Shown here: piece after piece, positions 55,885-64,000 of the stretch
Layout of the letters: every line of letters starts with the position of its first letter
How positions within the stretch are numbered: position 1 is the first letter of the stretch
DNA from: Saprospiraceae bacterium
GTDB lineage: Bacteria; Bacteroidota; Bacteroidia; Chitinophagales; Saprospiraceae
Direction: 5' to 3'
Length of the DNA stretch: 64,000 nucleotides
NCBI GenBank assembly: GCA_016714895.1
Contig: JADKBV010000011.1
Span: 682,001 to 746,000, forward strand
Notes under the pieces: model-generated
Databases searched by the model: none
Told to the model about the DNA's origin: nothing
Seen by the model: only the letters and a program-made list of their open reading frames with translations
Position numbers and translations under genes: made by a program

Positions 55885-57441
55885 ATGAAAATTTTTCGTT
55901 TGTTTCCTGTTTCGGTATTTTTTTTCCTGTGTACAGGTTTAGTTTCTGCCCAGATTTCTTCAAAACAAATAGATGTTTTGATGGAAGATGCTTTGAAAAA
56001 ATTGAAAGTGGCAGGTGCTGCAGTCGCTGTGGTCAAAGATGGTAAAATCATCCATGCCAAAGGATATGGTGTTTCGGATATCAATACTTCCAGGCCGGTC
56101 ACGGAAACAACCAATTTTCAGATCGCGTCTATCAGTAAGGCTTTTACATCAACAGCACTGGCTATATTGGAAGATGAAGGAAAGTTATTTTGGAATGATA
56201 AGGTCACAAAGTATATACCGGAATTCAAAATGTACAGTGACTACGTGACGGAAAATTTTACGATTTTGGATTTGCTGACTCACCGGAGTGGTTTAGGGCT
56301 CGGGGTTGGTGATCTGATGTGGTTTCCTGATGGAGCAGATTTTACCATTCAGGATGTAGCTTCTTGTTTTCAGTATTTTAAGCCCCAATCAGCTTTCAGG
56401 ACTAAGTTTGAGTACAACAATTTATTATATATTGTAGCAGGAGAAATTGTCGCCAGGGCCAGTGGATTAAGTTATGAATCTTTTGTTCAGCAACGTATCA
56501 TAGAACCTTTACAAATGAATCATACTTATGTTGGCAGTTTGCTGAATGATACTTCCAACTTGTCAAAACCTCACTCTTCTGAATCCGGCACTATTCAAAC
56601 GATTGAAGCCTATAAAGCCGGTATAGGTAGTGCTGCGGGAGGTTTATATTCCAATGTCACAGATATGACAACATGGATGATGGTTCGTCTGAATAAAGGG
56701 AAATACGGACCTGATCAAAAATCAACGCTTTTTTCCTTAAAGAACCACAACGAAATGTGGCGGTTACACACCGTAACGGAAAACAATCCCAACCCAAGGT
56801 ACAACGCCCATTTTAGCGGATATGGCCTCGGTTGGGACATTACTGACGTAAAAGGGCAATTTAGGGTGTCACATACCGGCGGCATCCCGGGAATGCTTTC
56901 GATTCTGACACTATATCCGGACCTTAATCTGGGCATTGTGGTGCTCACCAATACGGAAACCAGCGGCAGTGGACTTTTCAGGGCAATCAGCAATACAATC
57001 GGTGATGCGTATCTCGGTTTGGATGATTTTGGGTGGACCGACAAAATCCTTACCAGAATGGATGAAAGGAAAAACAAAGGGGACGCAGTAACCCGTTCGG
57101 TTTGGGCCAAAGTGGAAGAATCAAAAAACATTCCAGTCCGAAAAGAGGATTACATCGGAATATTTGAAGACCCCTGGTTTGGAAAAACAGAAGTTTTTGA
57201 CAAAGACGGACAACTGTGGATAAAATCTTACCGGTCTCCAAAATTGAATGGTCCGATGTATTATTATCAGGCCAATACTTTTGCAGTGAAATGGGAATAT
57301 CAGGCGATGAATTGTGATGCTTTTGTTATGTTTTTTCTTGACGAGAATGGCAAGGCTCAATCCATCAAAATGAAAGGTATATCACCGAATATTGATTTTA
57401 GTTTTGATTTTCACGACCTGGATTTACAGCGAATCCCGTAA
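55885..57441 (+). CDS. Beta-lactamase-family serine hydrolase (class C/EstB-like), exported
   Basis: Signal peptide (FPVSVFFFLCTGLVSAQ), then the penicillin-recognising fold: SxxK at Ser82-Ile-Ser-Lys85 (FQIASISKAFTST), the YxN-like YNN in KFEYNNLLYIVAGE and HTGG in VSHTGGIPGMLSIL. The last ~110 residues form a separate beta domain (YIGIFEDPWFGKTEVFDKDG, MKGISPNIDFSF) seen in such hydrolases (DUF3471 type). At 518 residues it is longer than true AmpC enzymes; a peptidase, esterase or D-aminopeptidase role is as likely as beta-lactam hydrolysis. Confidence 0.87.
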   Translation: MKIFRLFPVSVFFFLCTGLVSAQISSKQIDVLMEDALKKLKVAGAAVAVVKDGKIIHAKGYGVSDINTSRPVTETTNFQIASISKAFTSTALAILEDEGKLFWNDKVTKYIPEFKMYSDYVTENFTILDLLTHRSGLGLGVGDLMWFPDGADFTIQDVASCFQYFKPQSAFRTKFEYNNLLYIVAGEIVARASGLSYESFVQQRIIEPLQMNHTYVGSLLNDTSNLSKPHSSESGTIQTIEAYKAGIGSAAGGLYSNVTDMTTWMMVRLNKGKYGPDQKSTLFSLKNHNEMWRLHTVTENNPNPRYNAHFSGYGLGWDITDVKGQFRVSHTGGIPGMLSILTLYPDLNLGIVVLTNTETSGSGLFRAISNTIGDAYLGLDDFGWTDKILTRMDERKNKGDAVTRSVWAKVEESKNIPVRKEDYIGIFEDPWFGKTEVFDKDGQLWIKSYRSPKLNGPMYYYQANTFAVKWEYQAMNCDAFVMFFLDENGKAQSIKMKGISPNIDFSFDFHDLDLQRIP

Positions 57442-57655
57442 GGATTTCTGATAACATCATTTTTTCAGGTAAAATTAAAAATTGACTTATTTGTACGGAA
57501 ACATCATATTTAATAATTTTGTGTATTATTGAATAATTTTGATGTAAATACACGAGATCAGGAGAATTATATTTTTTACATAATTCTTGTTTTAAGCAGG
57601 AAACAGGCAAAACTCCTTTGGAATGGAAAGGTGGTCACTGACAAAAAGGTCCTTG

Positions 57656-60157
57656 TTATTGTTGCACCCTCAGATACCATTTATACACTTCAAACCATAC
57701 CACCGAAAGTATACCTAAACCTATACTACTCAGGATCATGTCATAAGACAACCAGGTTACCTGAAAAAAGGCACTTACCGCAGGAATGGTCAGTATAGCT
57801 ACCACACACAATACAGTTGCACCAAGGATGTAAGTCATCAATTCATTTTTGGTTTTCATCATCAAAAACATAGAATGATAAAATGAACGGTTGGCAAGAG
57901 AAAGGACTATATTGGCCGTAATGAGCAATAAAAACACCATCGTTCGAATGGTTTCTTCTGACCATTTTTGATGTAAGCCCCAACTGTAAACACCAAGTGC
58001 AAAAACAGTTATGACCAATCCCTGAACGATGCTGAGGGTTAAGTTATTTAGTGAAATAAATCCTTTTTCCCGGGGTTCCGGAGGTCTGGACATCAATCCC
58101 GGTTCGGCAGCTTCATTTTCATACACAATCGAACAGGTAGGCCCCATAACCAGTTCCATAAAAATGATGTGAACCGGAGAAAAAATGGAGGCATATTCCC
58201 AGCCTAAAAACAAAGGTACCGAAACCACAAGGATAATGGGAACATGAATCGAAATGATATAACGGATGGCTTTCTGCAGATTATAATATATCTTTCTGCC
58301 GGTTTCTATAGCGTCATAGATTTTTTCCAGCTTATCGTCGGTTATGATGATGGAGGAAGCCAGTCTGGCTATTTCCGTTCCTTTTTTGCCCATGGCTATG
58401 CCCACGGTGGCTGCTTTCAGGGCAAGACCGTCATTGACACCATCACCAGTCATCGCAACGATGCCGTGTCGGTTCAGGACTTCGATGATACGTAGTTTTA
58501 TTTCCGGTGATATTCTGGCAAAAACGTTGTTTTTCAGGACGGATTTTTCAAAAATATCATCATCGGCTTCCAAAAGTTTTGACATAGAAACAGGCAGGAC
58601 GGGATCTGCCATTCCTGATTTTTTGGCAATATAGGTTGCAGTGGCTTCATTGTCTCCCGTAATCATTTTTACTTGTATACCTGCTTGTCGAACTTTTGAA
58701 AAAAAGTCTTCGATATCATCTTTCGGTGGATCATAAAAGGCAACAAGGCCACAAAAATCAAAGGTAAATCCTTCCGGGTTTGCCGGCATAGTGTCAGGTA
58801 CGAATCTGGCTTTGCCGACGCCCAATACCCTGAAACCCTTTTCTGTCAATGTTTTCAGATGTTGATGAATCCGGTTATTTTCGCTGGCTGAAAGATTACA
58901 ACGGGAAAAAACTGCTTCAGGGGCTCCTTTGATTGCTGCCAGCCTGGAACCGTTTTCGTGCTGAAATACATGGGTCATAGACGGAGGGTTTCCTTCCAAC
59001 GGATATTCGTGTATCATCGTGTAATCCTTTCTTTCGTCGACAGGACTCAATTGTTTGTAGTGGTCATGGATGGTTTTTTCCATAGGATCAAAAGGTTCAG
59101 TCTCACTGGACCAAAGAGCATAGTTCAGTACGGTCAGGGAGTCTTTAAACTCATTTTCTTCAACTATTTTATCTTTGGAAAAATCGTACATTGCCACCAG
59201 GTCCATTTTATTTTGTGTGATGGTGCCGGTTTTGTCGAGACATAAAAAACGGGTATTTCCCAAAGCTTCCACAATGTCTGTTTTTTTGACAATGATATCT
59301 TTTCTGATCAGCCTCCAGGCACCCAATGCCATAAAAGTAGTGTAAGCAACCGGGATTTCTTCCGGCAAAACTGACATGGCAATAGTCAATCCTGCCAGCA
59401 GACTTTCAGTCCAGAGACCTTGTTGAATATAAGTAATCAACACAATAAGAAAAAAAAATACAGTACCTGTTATGGCCATTTTGGTTACAAAACGGTTGAT
59501 TTCTACCTGAAGCGGAGACTTCCGGAACTTCATCTCATCCATTTTCTGACCCATTTTACCCAAGCGGGTATTAAGTCCGGTAGCAGTAATACTAAAAATA
59601 CATTGACCTGAAGTGACCAGAGAGCCCTGAAATACCCGACTGTTTTCCGGTGTAGACATATCTTTAAAGACCGGCAAACTTTCGCCGGTAAGTAGACTTT
59701 CATTGATAGAAAAGTCCGGACAAGCACGTAAATCGCCATCGGCAGGAATGAGGTCACCCTCTTTACAAATGACGATATCTCCGGTTACGAGTTCTTCTGT
59801 ATCCAGAAAAACGGTTTTGCCATCTCTTCTGACCTTTTGTTTTTTTCTGGAGTATTGTTTGAGTGCATCCAGTGCTTTTTTCTGTCGGATTTCCTGAAAT
59901 AGTGATATGGCAGCAACCAAAACGATGGCTCCGGACATAAACCAGGCCTCATTATATTCTTTTAAAACAAAATAAATGATCGCACAGCTAAGCAGCAGTA
60001 AAAACATTGGTTCAAAGACTATTTCCTGAACAGTATGCAGATAACCTGCGATGGTTGAACCTTTTTTGTTGCCGGGGTGTTCCGATTTTTTTAGCCTTTC
60101 CGCTTCTTCAGAAGTCAGACCCTCAAAATTTTCGAAAAGCGGATTGTTTTCAGCCAT
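57656..60157 (-). CDS. P-type cation-transporting ATPase
   Basis: 833 residues with the standard order: N-terminal cytoplasmic tail (EERLKKSEHPGNKKGS region), TM1-2 near 50-90, actuator domain with TGES at ~157-160, TM3-4 with VLPEEIPVA (~263-271), phosphorylation site DKTGTIT (Asp308), nucleotide domain with KGAPEAV, the hinge MTGDGVNDGLALK, and six C-terminal helices with ELVMGPTCSIVYENE. PEEIP in TM4 rather than PEGLP, and the short N-terminus with no metal-binding domain, place it near calcium or other type II-like pumps; the ion cannot be set from sequence alone. Confidence 0.88.
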   Translation of the reverse strand: MAENNPLFENFEGLTSEEAERLKKSEHPGNKKGSTIAGYLHTVQEIVFEPMFLLLLSCAIIYFVLKEYNEAWFMSGAIVLVAAISLFQEIRQKKALDALKQYSRKKQKVRRDGKTVFLDTEELVTGDIVICKEGDLIPADGDLRACPDFSINESLLTGESLPVFKDMSTPENSRVFQGSLVTSGQCIFSITATGLNTRLGKMGQKMDEMKFRKSPLQVEINRFVTKMAITGTVFFFLIVLITYIQQGLWTESLLAGLTIAMSVLPEEIPVAYTTFMALGAWRLIRKDIIVKKTDIVEALGNTRFLCLDKTGTITQNKMDLVAMYDFSKDKIVEENEFKDSLTVLNYALWSSETEPFDPMEKTIHDHYKQLSPVDERKDYTMIHEYPLEGNPPSMTHVFQHENGSRLAAIKGAPEAVFSRCNLSASENNRIHQHLKTLTEKGFRVLGVGKARFVPDTMPANPEGFTFDFCGLVAFYDPPKDDIEDFFSKVRQAGIQVKMITGDNEATATYIAKKSGMADPVLPVSMSKLLEADDDIFEKSVLKNNVFARISPEIKLRIIEVLNRHGIVAMTGDGVNDGLALKAATVGIAMGKKGTEIARLASSIIITDDKLEKIYDAIETGRKIYYNLQKAIRYIISIHVPIILVVSVPLFLGWEYASIFSPVHIIFMELVMGPTCSIVYENEAAEPGLMSRPPEPREKGFISLNNLTLSIVQGLVITVFALGVYSWGLHQKWSEETIRTMVFLLLITANIVLSLANRSFYHSMFLMMKTKNELMTYILGATVLCVVAILTIPAVSAFFQVTWLSYDMILSSIGLGILSVVWFEVYKWYLRVQQ

Positions 60158-60498
60158 GTTTTCGGTTTTAGGTATAAAATTATAAATCTAAATGAAAAGC
60201 CGGAAATTTTCTTTTACCTTTGTTGTTTGGGAAAGTAAAACAGAATGATTCCAAATACATCAGTCTTATTATTTTCCGACTAACATTTTGATAATCAGCG
60301 CGGCAGCATGATCAAAGGTATACCAATTATTTTCAAAAGTATTACATTAACGATAAAATAATATATTTTTAAAAACTTTGCGATATAAGTTGTTTTCATG
60401 TGTAATATGATCGGTGACCCAAAAGATACAGGTTAAAAATGACCTGATGGTGGCATTCGGATCGATGATGGCAGTAGAACAACAAAATTAATGAAAGT
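60158..60498. other. Spacer between divergent genes
   Basis: 341 bases between the P-type ATPase and the phosphatase gene. Must contain both promoters, but only partial matches to TAnnTTTG were seen. No ORF or strong hairpin. Confidence 0.35.
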
Positions 60499-61908
60499 AT
60501 GAAACGCAGAACATTTTTTAAAGATACAGCCATAGCTTCAGCAGCATTGGGTTTATTACTTCCGACCGTATCTAATGGTTTGGAAGCAGAAGATACGGCC
60601 TGGTCTTACAGAAGAAAAAAAGCAAAAAATATTATCTTTTTGGTGAGTGACGGTATGAGTATAGGTACACTTACGATGAGCGATGTTTTTTTAAGGGCAA
60701 AAAATGGCAAGGGCTGTAATTGGCTGGGTTTGTACAGAGAAAATAAAGTGAAACGGGCATTGATGGATATGGCTTCTGCTTCTTCCGTCATCACGGACAG
60801 TGCTGCAGCCAGCTCCAGTTGGGGAGGAGGTGTCCGGGTGAAAAACGGCAGATTAAATAGTGGTGACAACGGAGAAGAATATATGCCGATATGGCAAAAA
60901 TTTAAAAAGGTAGGAAAAAAGGTGGGTTGTGTGACTACCGTTCCTATAACCCATGCAACCCCGGCAGGATTTTGTGTGTCTTCAAAATCCCGGGGAGAAC
61001 AATCGGAAATAGCCTCCAAGTACCTGGATTTGAGATTTGACGTGATGATGGGTGGTGGCGAAAAGTATTTTACCCAAAAAGAAAAAGGGATTGATTTATT
61101 TCCAAAATATATAAACAGTGGATTTCAGGTAGTACATACCAAGTCACAAATGTTGGAAACAAACAGTCAAAAACCGGTTTTGGGCGTTTTTGATCATGAA
61201 GGACTGCCTTACGAAATAGACCGTTTGAACGATACTACACTAAAACAGAATATACCTTCGCTTGCAGAAATGACCCAAAAAGCCATTGAGTTGATGAAGG
61301 ACCATAAAGAAGGGTTTTGTTTGCAGGTAGAAGGCGGAAAAGTCGACTGGGCGGCGCATGCTAATGATGCTCCTGCACTGATTTATGATCAGGTTGCCTT
61401 TGATGAAGCCATTCAGGTGGTTATGGATTTTGCTGAAAAGGACGGCGAAACCCTGGTTATCATTACTACCGACCATGGCAATGCAAATCCGGGATTGTAT
61501 TATGGCAAAGAAGCAGATAAAAAGTTTGAGACCTTATTCACCATGAAGCAGAGTACGACCCAGCTTTTTTCCATGACCAAAAAAGGAGAATCATTTGAAA
61601 CGCTTAAGGAAAGGATTATGGTTGGTCAACGTTGTGCTTTTGAAGATGAAGAGGTAAAAATGCTGATAAAGAAGTTTGATGAACAACCCGATACAGGCAC
61701 TTATAATGAATACAAACTTCCTTATGAAATCTATGCCAACATATTGCGCAAACATACCAACGTCCATTTTGGCGGCACGGATCATTCAGCAGATTTTACA
61801 GAATTGGCCATGTTTGGCCCGGGCAGTCATAAACTTCCAGCTTTTATAAAAAATACCGACCTGCATCATTTTATGCTGCAGGCCGCAGAAGTAGAAAACA
61901 GATTTTAA
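60499..61908 (+). CDS. Alkaline phosphatase (PhoA family), probable Tat export
   Basis: N-terminus KRRTFFKDTAIASAALGLLL looks like a Tat signal (RRxFF). Catalytic features: metal-binding Asp51 in FLVSDGMSIG, nucleophile Ser101 in VITDSAAASSSWGGG, EGGKVDWAAHANDAP, TTDHGNANPG and HFGGTDHSADF. 469 residues, as expected. Releases phosphate from phosphomonoesters in the envelope. Followed after 15 nt by the RNA helicase on the same strand, probably co-transcribed. Confidence 0.9.
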   Translation: MKRRTFFKDTAIASAALGLLLPTVSNGLEAEDTAWSYRRKKAKNIIFLVSDGMSIGTLTMSDVFLRAKNGKGCNWLGLYRENKVKRALMDMASASSVITDSAAASSSWGGGVRVKNGRLNSGDNGEEYMPIWQKFKKVGKKVGCVTTVPITHATPAGFCVSSKSRGEQSEIASKYLDLRFDVMMGGGEKYFTQKEKGIDLFPKYINSGFQVVHTKSQMLETNSQKPVLGVFDHEGLPYEIDRLNDTTLKQNIPSLAEMTQKAIELMKDHKEGFCLQVEGGKVDWAAHANDAPALIYDQVAFDEAIQVVMDFAEKDGETLVIITTDHGNANPGLYYGKEADKKFETLFTMKQSTTQLFSMTKKGESFETLKERIMVGQRCAFEDEEVKMLIKKFDEQPDTGTYNEYKLPYEIYANILRKHTNVHFGGTDHSADFTELAMFGPGSHKLPAFIKNTDLHHFMLQAAEVENRF

Positions 61909-61923
61909 CATTAAATATAGATA

Positions 61924-63156
61924 GTGAAATTCAGTCAATACCATTTTGTTGACGAGATCAAAGACAACCTCGAAAAGTGGGGATATAAAAAACCCACCGA
62001 CATACAGTTTAAGTGTATTCCTTCAGTTTTGAAGGGGGAAGATGTTTTGGCAATTGCCCAAACCGGAACCGGTAAAACAGCCGCATTTGCTTTGCCGATT
62101 TTGCATAAACTGCATGCCAAAAATAACAATCGCAGAGCCAGTGGTATCAAATGTGTGGTTTTGGTACCCACCAGAGAATTGGCAAAACAAACGTGGGATG
62201 CTTTTAATAAACTCGGCAAAAACCTTCGTGTGGTGGCATTTGCGGTATTTGGCGGCGTGGAACAATTGCCTCAAATCGATAAACTCGAAGACGGGGTCGA
62301 TATTCTGATAGCAACACCCGGAAGACTGTTTGATCTTGTAAGCCAGGGTCATATCCGGTTGAATCAGGTAGAAATTTTGGTATTGGATGAGGCCGACCAT
62401 ATGCTTGACAAAGGATTTATTCAGGATATCCGGGATTTGGTAAGGAAATTGCCAAAAAAAAGACAAACCTTGTTTTTTTCCGCAACCATTGATGAAAAAA
62501 TCAAAGATCTCGCGTATTCATTGGTCACCAACCCTATCAGAATTCAGGTTTCGCCCAAAGATCCCGTTTCAAAAAATGTCAACCATTTTCTGATGTATGT
62601 GGAAATGGATGATAAAAGATTTTTTTTGGAAAGACTGGTAAAAGAATATTTGGATAAAAAAATAATGGTTTTTGTCCGTACTCAGGTCAGAGCTGAAAGG
62701 GTGGTCAAAGCGATGGAAAGGGTCAACATCAGTGCCGTGTCACTACATGGAGGCAAAGAGCAGAAAGACAGATTTGAAGCTTTACAGGCTTTTCGCGATG
62801 GAAAAGTAAAACTGCTCATTGCGACTGATGTAAGCGCCCGCGGTATAGACATCGATGAGGTTCACGTTGTGCTCAATTATGATTTGCCTGATGTGGTTGA
62901 AAATTACGTTCACCGGGTAGGGCGGACAGGCAGGGGAACTTCCAAAGGCATTGCTTTCAGTTTTGTAGCTGAAGAAGAAAAAGAACTTTTGGAAAAAATA
63001 GAATCTTACCTTGGTTACAAACCAAAAGAAATGGAAATAATGGATGATGAATACAAAGAAGTATCTTTGTTTTCGGCAGACAAAAAAATGGAACTCAAAG
63101 ATGTATTAAATGAATTTGTACATCTGGGCAAGAAAAAAAAGAAGAAAAAATCCTGA
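61924..63156 (+). CDS. DEAD-box RNA helicase
   Basis: GTG start. Motifs in order: Q (KPTDIQ), I (AQTGTGKT), Ia (PTRELA), II (DEAD), III (SAT), IV to VI (TDVSARGIDID, HRVGRTGR). Core of two RecA domains, then a short C-terminal extension ending in a Lys tract (KKKKKK), typical of RhlE/CshA-type proteins that act in ribosome assembly or mRNA decay. 410 residues. Close spacing to the upstream phosphatase suggests an operon. Confidence 0.93.
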   Translation: MKFSQYHFVDEIKDNLEKWGYKKPTDIQFKCIPSVLKGEDVLAIAQTGTGKTAAFALPILHKLHAKNNNRRASGIKCVVLVPTRELAKQTWDAFNKLGKNLRVVAFAVFGGVEQLPQIDKLEDGVDILIATPGRLFDLVSQGHIRLNQVEILVLDEADHMLDKGFIQDIRDLVRKLPKKRQTLFFSATIDEKIKDLAYSLVTNPIRIQVSPKDPVSKNVNHFLMYVEMDDKRFFLERLVKEYLDKKIMVFVRTQVRAERVVKAMERVNISAVSLHGGKEQKDRFEALQAFRDGKVKLLIATDVSARGIDIDEVHVVLNYDLPDVVENYVHRVGRTGRGTSKGIAFSFVAEEEKELLEKIESYLGYKPKEMEIMDDEYKEVSLFSADKKMELKDVLNEFVHLGKKKKKKKS

Positions 63157-63197
63157 AGGTCCAATCATTATTAAATTCCGATGTAAGAAAATAAAAT

Positions 63198-64000
63198 ATG
63201 CAATATCTTTTATTAGAAAATGTAAGTCGCTCCTACGGAGAAAAAGTACTGTTCAAAAACGTTAATCTGTCTATAAGTAAAGGAGAGAGAATTGCTCTGG
63301 TAGCAAAAAACGGAAGCGGAAAATCTACCTTGCTTAGGGTAATAGCCGGTATGGAAGGCACGGAAGGTGAAAATGCAAAAGTTTTTATTTCTAAAGAAAT
63401 CAGAACGGCCTTCCTGAATCAGGATCCTTTTTTTGACAAAGGAATCACGGTGATAGAAGCAGTTTTTGATTCTGTAAATCCCGTAGTACTTGCTGTCAGA
63501 GACCATGAAAGAGCGCTGCAAACTGAGGATGCCGTTGCGTTGGAAAATAGTGTCAGCAGGTTGGATGACCTGAAAGCCTGGGATGCAGAAGCCCGGATTA
63601 AAGAGATTTTGGATAAACTAAAAATCAGAGACTTCAATCAGGTGGTCGATGAAATGTCAGGGGGGCAGAAAAAAAGATTAGCTCTGGCTAAAATATTGAT
63701 TGACGAGCCCGATTTTCTGATTTTGGACGAACCCACCAACCATTTGGATCTCGAAATGATAGAATGGCTGGAAAACTATCTTCAGAATCCGTCCATAACC
63801 TTATTTATGGTGACCCACGACCGGTATTTTCTGGATAATGTGTGTAATGAAATTGTGGAATTGGAAAATGGCAATTTTTATATTTACAGAGGTAATTATT
63901 CTTCTTATCTGGAGAAAAAAGATGCCAGAATGTTGAATGAAGCAGCCAATTATGAAAAAACAAAAAAACTGTACAGCCGCGAACTGGAATGGATGCGAAG
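63198..64000 (+). CDS. ABC-F family ATPase, 5' part
   Basis: Runs past the window end. First ABC domain: Walker A AKNGSGKST, signature MSGGQKKRLALA, Walker B FLILDEPTNHLDLE, switch His in MVTHDRYFL. Followed by the Y-rich/coiled linker EKKDARMLNEAANYEKTKKL, typical of Uup/EttA-type ABC-F proteins that act on the ribosome. Residues ~267 visible; the second ATPase domain is outside. Confidence 0.9.
   Translation, partial: MQYLLLENVSRSYGEKVLFKNVNLSISKGERIALVAKNGSGKSTLLRVIAGMEGTEGENAKVFISKEIRTAFLNQDPFFDKGITVIEAVFDSVNPVVLAVRDHERALQTEDAVALENSVSRLDDLKAWDAEARIKEILDKLKIRDFNQVVDEMSGGQKKRLALAKILIDEPDFLILDEPTNHLDLEMIEWLENYLQNPSITLFMVTHDRYFLDNVCNEIVELENGNFYIYRGNYSSYLEKKDARMLNEAANYEKTKKLYSRELEWMR

Noticed and set aside
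1..64000. tRNA, rRNA, riboswitch or prophage
   Set aside because: No T-loop/anticodon pattern, rRNA-like sequence, known aptamer core or phage structural gene was seen while reading both strands; faint matches were not convincing.

Overview
The window looks like a chromosomal segment of a Bacteroidota bacterium, probably close to Saprospiria. Supporting signs are type IX secretion (T9SS) C-terminal sorting domains on several secreted proteins, SPII lipoproteins, Bacteroidota-type promoters (TAnnTTTG), periplasmic-propeller histidine kinases, WG-repeat proteins, a Lacal_2735-type small protein and the absence of clear Shine-Dalgarno sites. No rRNA, tRNA, CRISPR array or complete transposase gene was found. 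All family assignments are by eye; no database search was run.

Layout. 1-1.5 kb: end of a YadA/Hep_Hag-like surface protein. 1.6-8.6 kb: signalling cluster of three HisKA_3-type kinases and two NarL/FixJ regulators; the middle kinase has lost its phospho-acceptor His and its ATPase domain. 8.9-13.2 kb: secreted proteins (five-Kazal inhibitor, unknown protein, thioredoxin-tailed protein). 13.4-18.7 kb (-): a two-gene cell-surface cassette (T9SS cargo plus Cys-rich lipoprotein) in tandem duplicate with sharply bounded variable blocks. 19.0-23.1 kb: a gene broken by a small inverted-repeat element, then an ECF sigma / anti-sigma-like / lipoprotein operon. 23.6-26.7 kb: MbnP-like protein plus two MbnH/MauG-type di-haem proteins. 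26.9-31 kb: a large BNR/sortilin-like protein and a VOC protein. 31.8-37.8 kb: a giant WG-repeat gene with a frameshifted tail, a membrane-anchored winged-helix regulator and a BNR lipoprotein.

37.8-43.3 kb is a repeat-dominated island with few genes: composite hairpin repeats, two mosaic copies of a YoeB-type toxin-antitoxin pair, and eight ~42-bp units each centred on CACGTG. 43.3-53.4 kb continues as an accessory zone where nearly every gene is frameshifted: an R-M tail fragment, HEPN-like protein, SH3 protein, trypsin-like protease, two large T9SS proteins, VanZ-like and HicB remnants. 53.6-64 kb returns to mostly intact genes: beta-barrel protein, serine beta-lactamase-like hydrolase, P-type ATPase, alkaline phosphatase, DEAD-box helicase, ABC-F ATPase.

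Many frameshifts sit in short homopolymers and are restored by one base. The sequence alone cannot say whether this is decay or uncorrected indel error; genes at 9-18 kb and 20-31 kb are intact, so the problem is local. The most interesting candidates are the two mosaic duplications (surface cassette and TA pair, each with near-identical flanks around a swapped core), the MbnP/MbnH locus with a T9SS tag, the pseudokinase, and the HEPN / SH3 / protease group.
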